Source of the DNA: Verrucomicrobiales bacterium
GTDB taxonomy: Bacteria; Verrucomicrobiota; Verrucomicrobiia; Limisphaerales; UBA1096
DNA length: 5,738 bases
Assembly: GCA_011523195.1 (NCBI GenBank)
Contig: WTHH01000160.1
Span: 1-5,738 of the forward strand
Direction: 5' to 3'
Part shown: positions 1 through 5,738 of the stretch, piece by piece
How the letters are laid out: each line of letters starts with the position of its first letter
How positions within the stretch are numbered: the first letter of the stretch is position 1
Translations under genes and position numbers: made by a program
The notes under the pieces: generated by a model
Told to the model about the DNA's origin: nothing
Databases searched by the model: none
What the model saw: the letters and a program-made list of their open reading frames with translations, nothing else

Positions 1-686
1 ACCACGCCCTGATAGGCCGCCGGCATGTAGCCACTGGTCCAGTTCTTGGCTCCGCTGATCGGGCCACCGGTTGGGTCGAGCATCACGACATAGCCGGGTA
101 GGTTTTCGTTTACGGAACCCAGCCCGTAGTTGACCCACGAGCCCATCGACGGCCGACCACTCAGCAGGCTGCCGGAGTTCATCATCAACATTGCGGAGCC
201 GTGGATCGGCGAATCGGCGGTCATCGAGTGTAGGAACGAAATCTTGTCCACGTGTCTGCCGATGTTCGGGAACAAATCGCTGACGTACTTGCCGCATTGG
301 CCGTACTGCTTGAATTTCCACTTCGGGCCAACCACCCGGCCGCCGTCCTTTTTGCCGCCGCGACCGAAGGTCTTTACCTTAATCGTCTTACCGTCCAGCG
401 GATACAGCTCCGGCTTGTACTCAAAGGTGTCCATATGACTCGGGCCACCGTACATGAAAAGGAAGATGACATTTTTGGCCTTGGCCGGCAGGGGGGGATC
501 CTTCGGTGCAAGCGGATTGGCCCACGGGGTCTTACCATCAGCCGCCACCGCCTGGCTCTGAATAAAACCATCCTTCGCCAATAAGCCAGCCATCGCCAAC
601 GAGGAGAATCCACCACCCATCTGGTGCAGATATTCGCGCCGGTTTAACTGGCCGCAGAACGTGTTTTTAGGTTTATTGTTGTTCAT
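1..686 (-). CDS. DUF1501 family exported protein, C-terminus cut by window edge
   Basis: The first 228 codons read without a stop from an ATG at 686 to the left edge. Residues 14-20 read LNRREYL, a twin-arginine-like motif (R16, R17), followed by a Gly/Ala/Leu-rich segment (about 24-37) and an AVAAD stretch at 46-50 that suits signal peptidase cleavage. This points to Tat export. The mature part opens with KNVIFLFMYGGPSHMDTFEYKPE (split here: KNVIFLFMYGG at 71-81, PSHMDTFEYKPE at 82-93), the hallmark start of DUF1501 (PF07394), which belongs to the alkaline phosphatase/sulfatase-like superfamily. By analogy D86 may bind metal. SGRPSMGSWVNYGLGS (176-191) and ENLPGYVVM (194-202) are also typical. 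No CxPxR sulfatase signature appears in the visible part. The gene starts 31 bases after the cytochrome-like gene on the same strand and is probably its operon partner. There is no clear Shine-Dalgarno in the A/C-rich leader. Family assignment is firm; substrate and reaction are unknown. Confidence 0.93.
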   Translation of the reverse strand, partial: MNNNKPKNTFCGQLNRREYLHQMGGGFSSLAMAGLLAKDGFIQSQAVAADGKTPWANPLAPKDPPLPAKAKNVIFLFMYGGPSHMDTFEYKPELYPLDGKTIKVKTFGRGGKKDGGRVVGPKWKFKQYGQCGKYVSDLFPNIGRHVDKISFLHSMTADSPIHGSAMLMMNSGSLLSGRPSMGSWVNYGLGSVNENLPGYVVMLDPTGGPISGAKNWTSGYMPAAYQGV

Positions 687-717
687 TTTGTCGTTGTGGT
701 TTGTTAAATTGAATTCG

Positions 718-3699
718 TCAGTCGAGGTACAAAAATTCGTTTAAGTTCAATACCAACAGGCAGAAACGCTGCATGGCATCCTCCTGAGAGGCATCGGTTT
801 TTTCCTTCAATTCCTTGATCAGGTCCAACCCATCCTGCACTTCTTCGTCCGTTGGCTTGCGATGTGTGGCCTTGTGCAGGGCATGGCGAATCTGAGCCGT
901 GGCATCCCCCGGCGCCACCTCGGCCACGTGCTTGGCCAGGGTCTCTGCCGAGTCGTTGAGGAATTTGCTGTTCATCAGGGTCAACGTTTGGGTCGGCACG
1001 GTTGTCACAAAACGGACATCGCAGGTGTTGTCGGTGTCAGCCCAGTCGAACGCGCTCAGGAATGGCTCATGCAGGGAACGTTTTACAAAGATGTAAACGC
1101 TGCGTCGGTTGCGATCCTCCTCGGAGGAGTTACCCCACGCGCCGCCCGGTCGTGACGCCGTGGCGAGCACGTCGCGGGGCACCTCTGTGTAGATACTTGG
1201 CCCGCCCATCTTGAGATTGAGCTTGCCGGTCAGGTTGAGAATCGAATCGCGAATCTCCTCCGCAGATAGGCGACGCATGTCGTAGCGCCACATGAAGTCG
1301 TTGTTCGGATCCTTGGCCAAGGCTTTCTCGTTTCCGCGGGAGGACATCTGGTAGGTTTTGCTCATCATGATGAGCTTATGCAAGCGCTTGAGCTTCCAAC
1401 CGCCGGCGACCAATTCATTGGCCAGCCAGTTGAGCAACTCGGGGTGAGTCGGTTTTTCCCCGATGAACCCAAAGTTATTCGAGCTGCGAACGATGCCTCG
1501 GCCGAAGTGGTGCTGCCAAAGGCGGTTGGCCATCACGCGCGCGGTCATCGGGTTTTCCGGGCTTGCGATCCACTCTGCCAAAACACGGCGTTTGCCGGTT
1601 GCCCTGCCAACAGTGTACTCGTTTGGCACATGCGCGGCCGGTGCAGCCAATATCTCCGGAAACGCCGGGCCGACTTCCTCGCCCTTGAGGGCCGGCATGC
1701 CCCGTCGCAGGATCCACATCTTGCGACGCGAATCCTCTGCCACGGCCATGGCGTACTCGCTCTTCAGTGTGACCTTGATCGACTGAACCTTTTCCAGTTC
1801 CTCACGCAGTTCGTTGTACTCGTTGAGCTTGGCCTCACCAAAAACCTCCTTGCCGTACAACCGCGCAAGCACTGGAACCGGCGTCTTGCTTTGATCCACC
1901 ACCAGACCGGCGTCGATGTACTGCCCGCCGCTGGTCTGTTTGCAGTGGATGGCCAACGTATTGCGGCCAGTCTGCAGCACATCCAAGCACTCTCTGGTCA
2001 CGTCCACCTCGGTGTAGTTCGAGCGATACCCCATAAAGGACTTGATCAACTTGCCGTTAAGATAGACCTCCGCGTCCTCGTCGTGGTGAATTTTGAGGGT
2101 CAGTTTGGCCGGGATGGTGTCGAAACGGAAATCGCGGCGCAGCCAAATCTCCTTGGAATGCCAGGGAGTACGCACCTTGGCTCCGGGCGTGCCCGGCGAG
2201 CCGAAACCACTGCGCCCCTTCCGCCATTTGCTATCGTCAAACGCGATCTCAAACCAGTTGTCCGCCGGCTTGTCGAAAGTGAACTCCCACTCGATGCCCT
2301 TGCCGCGGTTGGCATCCGGCACGACCCACGCGTTTTGATTGCCCTTGGCCTGCCCGGATTGCAACTTTAGTTCCGGCCTGCGCTTGGCCAAGCCGGCAAT
2401 GAATTCCTTCTCGATCGGCTCAAGCTTGGCCTGAAGTTCATTCTCGCGGTTCTGCTTATCCTTCACAGCCTTTTCGTAGGCCGCCTTTTCGTCTGGGTCA
2501 CTGATGGCAACATGATTGCGGTTGCCCTTCCCATGACCGGAGATGTCACTGAAAAACGACAGCATCGAATAGTAGTCCCGCTGAGAAATCGGATCGATCT
2601 TATGATCGTGGCAGCGCGCGCAGCCAATCGTCATCCCAAGGAACGTCTCGCCCATCGTCCTCAGTATGTCGTCGAGATATTCGTATCGTGCCAATTCGCG
2701 ATCAGCCGGCTCATCATCCCAAATTCCCAGACGATAAAAACCAGTCGCAGTGACGCTATCTCCATCACGGTCCGGCAAGAGGTCGCCGGCCAATTGCTCC
2801 TTGATGAAGCGGTCGTATGGCTTGTCCTGATTGAAGGCACGGATGATATAGTCACGATATTTCCAGATTAAATCCTTGCGACTGTCGCGCTCGTAACCGT
2901 TCGTCTCCGCAAATCGAACGAGATCCAACCAATGACGCCCCCACCGTTCACCGTACTGATCGGAGGCCAGTAACTTGTCGATGACCTTCTCAAATGCATC
3001 AGGAGAGTTGTCCGCAATGAACGCCTTCACCTCCGCGATTTTTGGCGGAAGGCCGGTAATGTCGTAATAGGCGCGGCGAATCAACTCTGCCTTGGAGGCG
3101 GGCCCGTTTGGCTCCAACCCATTCTTCGCAAGTCGCGCACTGACGAAGGCATCGATCCCGTTCTTGCGCCATTCCGCATTCTCCACCTTGGGCAGGACAG
3201 TCGGCTTGGCTCCCTTGAATGCCCAGGCTGCCTTGGTGCGATCGTTGATCTTATTGGTCGGAAGTTCGCCGTTGGCCACTTCCTTTCCGTGAATTTCCTT
3301 CGCGGGATTGTATGGGGCACCCATCTTCACCCATTCGGTCAGTAGTGCGATCTGCGCGTCCGGCAATTTTTCGTCGGGAGGCATCTCGTGGTTTTCATCC
3401 TTCCACGACAACATCGTCAAAAACAGACTCTCCTCTGGCTTGTTCAGGTTAATGGCCGCACCGGACTCACCACCCCTCAACACCCCGTCGCGGTTGGTCA
3501 GTCGGAATTCACCCTTAATGTGTTCCCTTCCACCATGGCACTTAAAACAGTTCTCCTTGAGGATGGGGTAAATTTTGTTGTCAAAGTACTCGACCTTGGC
3601 CGCATCGGACAATTCCGCTCCAGAAGCAGGTTGCTCCAAAATCAATGCCCCAAGCGCACTAAACAGAATGGTTCCAAACTTGTTCATTTTTAAATTCAT
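718..3699 (-). CDS. PSCyt1-DUF1549-DUF1553 exported c-type cytochrome-like protein
   Basis: A 993-residue protein of the planctomycete cytochrome group. I chose the ATG at 3699: it has AAGGG 8 bases upstream and gives a clean Sec-type signal (basic start, hydrophobic 8-21, ASGA at 25-28). An in-frame ATG at 3741 would add 14 residues ahead of the signal; one at 3687 lacks a ribosome site. Order: PSCyt1 (PF07635, about 38-130) with heme motif CFKCH at 51-55 and a possible axial Met in HEMPP (M106). Next comes DUF1549 (PF07583, about 178-390), with the family motif GCARCHDHKIDP holding a second CxxCH at 360-364. A charged, probably coiled stretch lies at about 400-440. A beta-sandwich-like insert spans about 466-602, with IHHDEDAEVYLNG near 537-549. 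DUF1553 (PF07587, about 703-960) contains NPMTARVMANRLWQHHFG and ends in LNLNEFLYLD. Likely periplasmic and heme-bearing, probably a partner of the DUF1501 protein. Its reaction is not established; polysaccharide or sulfated-glycan use is only inferred from families that often lie nearby in PVC genomes. Confidence 0.93.
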   Translation of the reverse strand: MNLKMNKFGTILFSALGALILEQPASGAELSDAAKVEYFDNKIYPILKENCFKCHGGREHIKGEFRLTNRDGVLRGGESGAAINLNKPEESLFLTMLSWKDENHEMPPDEKLPDAQIALLTEWVKMGAPYNPAKEIHGKEVANGELPTNKINDRTKAAWAFKGAKPTVLPKVENAEWRKNGIDAFVSARLAKNGLEPNGPASKAELIRRAYYDITGLPPKIAEVKAFIADNSPDAFEKVIDKLLASDQYGERWGRHWLDLVRFAETNGYERDSRKDLIWKYRDYIIRAFNQDKPYDRFIKEQLAGDLLPDRDGDSVTATGFYRLGIWDDEPADRELARYEYLDDILRTMGETFLGMTIGCARCHDHKIDPISQRDYYSMLSFFSDISGHGKGNRNHVAISDPDEKAAYEKAVKDKQNRENELQAKLEPIEKEFIAGLAKRRPELKLQSGQAKGNQNAWVVPDANRGKGIEWEFTFDKPADNWFEIAFDDSKWRKGRSGFGSPGTPGAKVRTPWHSKEIWLRRDFRFDTIPAKLTLKIHHDEDAEVYLNGKLIKSFMGYRSNYTEVDVTRECLDVLQTGRNTLAIHCKQTSGGQYIDAGLVVDQSKTPVPVLARLYGKEVFGEAKLNEYNELREELEKVQSIKVTLKSEYAMAVAEDSRRKMWILRRGMPALKGEEVGPAFPEILAAPAAHVPNEYTVGRATGKRRVLAEWIASPENPMTARVMANRLWQHHFGRGIVRSSNNFGFIGEKPTHPELLNWLANELVAGGWKLKRLHKLIMMSKTYQMSSRGNEKALAKDPNNDFMWRYDMRRLSAEEIRDSILNLTGKLNLKMGGPSIYTEVPRDVLATASRPGGAWGNSSEEDRNRRSVYIFVKRSLHEPFLSAFDWADTDNTCDVRFVTTVPTQTLTLMNSKFLNDSAETLAKHVAEVAPGDATAQIRHALHKATHRKPTDEEVQDGLDLIKELKEKTDASQEDAMQRFCLLVLNLNEFLYLD
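1311..1322. repeat. CCTTGGCCAAGG palindrome, TTGGCCAA core variant
   Basis: A 12-base perfect palindrome with the same TTGGCCAA core but C/G outer bases. It lies in the DUF1553 part of the cytochrome-like gene and is again read as TTG GCC AAG (Leu-Ala-Lys). Confidence 0.5.
2382..2393. repeat. GCTTGGCCAAGC palindrome copy
   Basis: This is an exact copy of the 12-base palindrome found twice in the DUF885 gene. Here it lies inside the opposite-strand cytochrome-like gene, where it is read as TTG GCC AAG (Leu-Ala-Lys), the same phase as in the other copies. Confidence 0.55.
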
Positions 3700-3707
3700 C
3701 AAACCTA

Positions 3708-3712
3708 CCCTT
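3708..3712 (-). promoter_or_regulatory. Ribosome binding site deciding the start at 3699
   Basis: The minus strand reads AAGGG here, with 8 bases before the ATG at 3699. A second G-rich piece, TAGGT, lies closer. The alternatives at 3741 and 3687 have no comparable purine tract at usable spacing, so this site favours 3699 as the start of the cytochrome-like gene. Confidence 0.55.
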
Positions 3713-3773
3713 GTAACGGGGCCAAATCTACGCCCATTCAAAAAGGATGTCTACCAACTGTTCGGCCTGTTTT

Positions 3774-3804
3774 ATTATTAGAACGGAATCCCGATAAAAT
3801 CCAA
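3774..3804 (-). promoter_or_regulatory. Weak sigma70-like promoter candidate in AT-rich divergent spacer
   Basis: The minus strand has TTGGAT (3804-3799) as a possible -35 and AATAAT (3779-3774) as a possible -10, 19 bases apart; read as TAATAA (3780-3775) the spacing is 18. The -10 matches 5 of 6 consensus bases and the -35 matches 4 of 6. It would give a leader of roughly 65-70 bases before the ATG at 3699. The rest of 3713-3840 is AT-rich, and I see no operator, riboswitch or RNA gene in it. In such AT-rich sequence this match could be chance. Confidence 0.25.
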
Positions 3805-3840
3805 AAAAATGCCAAATAAAAGATTATCAGCTCCATTTAG

Positions 3841-4104
3841 GCCGAAAATAGGACGGACGCGACTGCTTTCAACCAATTAGCCCGGAAATTTGAACGAAAG
3901 TTTAAGAGTTACTTCAACCTGTCGACACAGCAATACATCATCAAGCTGCGTAACCATGAGGCGAGCGACCTATTGGGCAACGGCTCCCAACCGATAAGGG
4001 ACATCGCCTTCGATCTGGGTTTTTACGATCAAAGCTCGTTCACAGTGCAGTTCAAAAAAACCATGGGAATGACTCCGCTCCAGTATCGCAGGCAGTTCCT
4101 CTGA
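3841..4104 (+). pseudogene. AraC-family regulator remnant, C-terminal DNA-binding part only
   Basis: The frame from 3841 (just after an in-frame TAG at 3838-3840) to the TGA at 4102-4104 encodes 87 residues matching the end of the AraC/XylS DNA-binding domain. The first helix-turn-helix is present from its recognition helix onward (FERKFKSYFNLSTQQYIIKL). The second is complete, with IRDIAFDLGFYDQSSFTVQF followed by KKTMGMTPLQYRRQFL, the classic GF-DQS-F-FK-G-TP-YR pattern. No ATG, GTG or TTG lies before the first helix in this frame, and the whole N-terminal sensor or dimerisation domain is missing. The sequence upstream is AT-rich and non-coding in appearance. It is therefore most likely a decayed 5'-truncated gene. 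A 23-codon frame starting at an ATG at 3809 overlaps its start in another phase, so a frameshifted short form cannot be fully excluded. The helices themselves look well preserved, which suggests recent loss or residual selection. Confidence 0.85.
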
Positions 4105-4110
4105 TGAGGA

Positions 4111-4138
4111 TTGCGTTGGCCTCCCCCAGCCAACGCGA
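4111..4138 (+). other. GC-rich hairpin between AraC remnant and DUF885 gene
   Basis: GCGTTGGC (4113-4120) pairs perfectly with GCCAACGC (4129-4136) around an 8-base loop. One G-U and one A-U pair extend the RNA stem to 10 pairs (4111-4120 with 4129-4138). It starts 6 bases after the AraC stop codon. No T-tract follows, so it does not look like a canonical intrinsic terminator. It may be a decayed terminator or a structure in the DUF885 leader, 16 bases before the ATG at 4155. Confidence 0.6.
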
Positions 4139-4154
4139 TAAACTTCCCGCCCTC

Positions 4155-5738
4155 ATGAATTCCGTCTCCAAAGCATTCGAGAAATTACTCGACGACTATT
4201 TCAACGACTTTTATGCCAACCAGCCTGCCGATGCGACCTACGTGGGCCTCACCTCCGGCGAAGGCCAATTCAACGAAGCCACTCTCCCGGTACTTCGACG
4301 GCAACATAGCCGTCGGCAGGCTGCCCTGGCCAAACTCGATACGATCGCCCCATCTGCCCTGTCGAACGAACAAAACCTTGATCGCTTGGCCTTCCGCGCA
4401 CGCCTCCTGCGCGAGTGCGAGGATTTTGAACAGGGACGACACATGCTCGACCCGCATGGGCTGGACCAGGTGTTCGATTTTCTCCTGCGCGAAATGCAAC
4501 GCGGCGAGACGGAACCCAAGCGGGCGGCAAAAAACATCCGCAGTCTACTTTCGGGAACACCGCGTTACCTCACACAGGCTGCCAGGCTGATCGAACGGCC
4601 GGAAAGGGTTTGGCGCGACATCATGGACGGCGCCTTTAAGGCTTCCGGCTCGTTCTTCGATGCAGTCGCCTCGTTTTTAAAATCCAACGGAAACAAAAAA
4701 AACGACGCTTCACTCATCCGCTTGGCCAAGCGGGCGTGCACCAGATACCACGGTGTCGTAATGGCCAAGCGCTTGGCCAAGCCGGGATCGTTCGCCATCG
4801 GCACCGCAATGCTCCAGCGCCGAATCCGCGACGAACTTGGCCTGGACTACACGGTTGGCCAGGTGGAAGCCGTCGCCCTTTCCGAAATCGACCGTGTCGG
4901 TGCGCTGTTGAAAAAAGCATCCGCAAAGCTTGGCCGGAAAAAGTCAGTCGAGGCGATCGTCGAGGCGGCCCGTTGCCAATGGAAGCCAAGCGGCGAGTTG
5001 CTCGCCCTCTATCACAAAACCAACGACGAGATCATCCGAAAATTCAAGGCCGCCAAGGCGATGACCTTCCCGAAGGGCGACTCGCTGAAAATCACGTTGG
5101 TCCCGGATTTCATGTCCCACGTCATCCCTATGGCCGCCTACTCGCCGCCCGGCCCGTTCGACAAACGGCAGCGCGGTTACTTTTGGGTGAACGACCTCGG
5201 ACTAAAGAAAAAAACCGAGGTCGACAAACTGGCGGAGCGCCAGCAGCACTTCGGGCTCGAGCTGACCTGTGCGCACGAAGCCTATCCCGGCCATCATTTG
5301 CAGTTCATTTTTGCGAATGCCCATCCCCGAAAATGGCGGCGTGTTTTTGATGAGCACGCAGTTTTCTACGAAGGCTGGACGCTTTGGTGCGAGCAAATGT
5401 GCGTCGACCTCGGGATCATCGAGTCACCCGAGCTAAAGCTGCAGCAACTCCACGATGCCCTCTGGCGTTGCCACCGGATTCTCGTCGATCTCCGGTTGCA
5501 AACCGGCGCTTACAGCTACGCCCAGGCGGTGAGGCACATGCAGAAACATCTCGGCTTCACCAAAGCGCGGGCAGAAGCCGATGTCAACTGGTACACCGGC
5601 AGCCCCGGAGTACCAATGAGTTATTGGCTGGGACGCCTCGAGAACGCGAGGCTGCACAGAAAACTGGTCGAGGGGCGTGGTTGGTCGCTTCGCCGGTTTA
5701 ATGATTGGCTGCTCAGTTTTGGCACACTCCCTCAATCG
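4155..5738 (+). CDS. DUF885 family putative zinc peptidase, last few codons beyond window
   Basis: An open frame of 528 codons reaches the right edge without a stop. It matches DUF885 (PF05960), a mostly helical family resembling gluzincin metallopeptidases. HEAYPGHHLQ at 374-383 supplies likely zinc ligands H374 and H380 and catalytic E375. EGWTLWCE at 406-413 holds a probable third ligand, E406. The later GAYSYAQAVRHM and YTGSPGVPMSYWLGR motifs are characteristic, and the end RRFNDWLLSFGTLP is the usual C-terminal signature, so only a few residues are missing. The N-terminus (FEKLLDDYF...ATYVGL) is also family-like. There is no signal peptide, lipobox or membrane segment, so a cytoplasmic peptidase is inferred; the substrate is unknown. 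The ATG at 4155 places the family start about 10 residues in, but has no Shine-Dalgarno. An in-frame ATG at 4104, overlapping the AraC stop, would add 17 residues and is the alternative. Two A-runs (7-8 bases) leave the frame intact. Confidence 0.92.
   Translation, partial: MNSVSKAFEKLLDDYFNDFYANQPADATYVGLTSGEGQFNEATLPVLRRQHSRRQAALAKLDTIAPSALSNEQNLDRLAFRARLLRECEDFEQGRHMLDPHGLDQVFDFLLREMQRGETEPKRAAKNIRSLLSGTPRYLTQAARLIERPERVWRDIMDGAFKASGSFFDAVASFLKSNGNKKNDASLIRLAKRACTRYHGVVMAKRLAKPGSFAIGTAMLQRRIRDELGLDYTVGQVEAVALSEIDRVGALLKKASAKLGRKKSVEAIVEAARCQWKPSGELLALYHKTNDEIIRKFKAAKAMTFPKGDSLKITLVPDFMSHVIPMAAYSPPGPFDKRQRGYFWVNDLGLKKKTEVDKLAERQQHFGLELTCAHEAYPGHHLQFIFANAHPRKWRRVFDEHAVFYEGWTLWCEQMCVDLGIIESPELKLQQLHDALWRCHRILVDLRLQTGAYSYAQAVRHMQKHLGFTKARAEADVNWYTGSPGVPMSYWLGRLENARLHRKLVEGRGWSLRRFNDWLLSFGTLPQS
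4718..4733. repeat. 16-base perfect palindrome with GCTTGGCCAAGC core
   Basis: CCGCTTGGCCAAGCGG is its own reverse complement. It lies inside the DUF885 gene and encodes R-L-A-K-R. Its 12-base core GCTTGGCCAAGC recurs at 4771-4782 and at 2382-2393. Confidence 0.7.
4762..4782. repeat. 18-base perfect palindrome overlapping a second GCTTGGCCAAGC
   Basis: TGGCCAAGCGCTTGGCCA (4762-4779) is a perfect palindrome inside the DUF885 gene. It overlaps a copy of the 12-base palindrome GCTTGGCCAAGC at 4771-4782, which sits 51 bases (17 codons) after the previous copy. The encoded peptide is M-A-K-R-L-A-K-P. Confidence 0.7.

Noticed and set aside
130..584. Plus-strand frames of 102 and 110 codons opposite the DUF1501 gene
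   Set aside because: They are antisense to a well-supported DUF1501 frame and show no recognisable motif or ribosome site.
1378..2370. A 330-codon open frame on the plus strand opposite the cytochrome-like gene
   Set aside because: It lies wholly antisense to a gene with clear domain matches and its translation resembles no family I recognise. It is a by-product of codon bias on the other strand.
3809..3880. A short frame of 23 codons from an ATG at 3809 overlapping the AraC remnant
   Set aside because: It is in a different phase from the AraC frame, ends in TAG, and matches nothing. It could supply a start only through a frameshift, for which there is no direct evidence.
4111..4145. Intrinsic terminator after the AraC remnant
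   Set aside because: The stem is good, but the following bases are ATAAACTTCC with no T-tract, so I list it only as a hairpin of unknown role.
4692..4703. An A-run in the DUF885 gene (8 consecutive A) as a slippage or programmed frameshift site
   Set aside because: The zero frame stays intact with all motifs downstream, and no pseudoknot or useful alternative frame is visible.
4736..5350. A 204-codon plus-strand frame overlapping the DUF885 gene
   Set aside because: The translation is Arg/Pro-rich low-complexity sequence in a shifted phase, while the DUF885 frame carries all the conserved motifs.

Overview
The window looks like a chromosomal fragment from the Planctomycetota-Verrucomicrobiota (PVC) group. 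The main reason is the adjacent pair of a PSCyt1-DUF1549-DUF1553 protein and a DUF1501 protein, two families greatly expanded in those phyla. Moderate base composition and weak Shine-Dalgarno signals lean towards Verrucomicrobiota, but that is inference, not a phylogeny.

Layout: positions 1-3699 hold a minus-strand two-gene unit. The large exported c-type cytochrome-like protein (3699 to 718) comes first. After a 31-base gap comes a DUF1501 protein (686 to beyond position 1), whose C-terminus is cut off by the window edge. Positions 3700-3840 are an AT-rich divergent intergenic region with the probable ribosome binding site and a weak promoter candidate for the minus-strand unit. On the plus strand, 3841-4104 encodes the C-terminal DNA-binding part of an AraC-family regulator with no start codon and no N-terminal domain, best read as a pseudogene remnant. 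A GC-rich hairpin follows at 4111-4138. A DUF885 putative zinc peptidase then runs from 4155 to the right edge; its open frame lacks only its last few codons.

How the genes relate: the two minus-strand proteins are a recurrent pair, both with export signals (Sec-like for the cytochrome protein, Tat-like for DUF1501). They are probably cotranscribed and work together in the periplasm; their biochemical role is not established. The DUF885 protein has no signal peptide and probably acts on peptides in the cytoplasm. The divergent AraC remnant may once have regulated one or both flanks.

No mobile element, CRISPR array, tRNA or rRNA was seen. I found no clear undescribed system. The more unusual points are the headless AraC gene, its UGAUG overlap with the DUF885 reading frame, a second CxxCH motif and a beta-sandwich-like insert in the cytochrome protein, and a repeated TTGGCCAA palindrome inside coding sequence.
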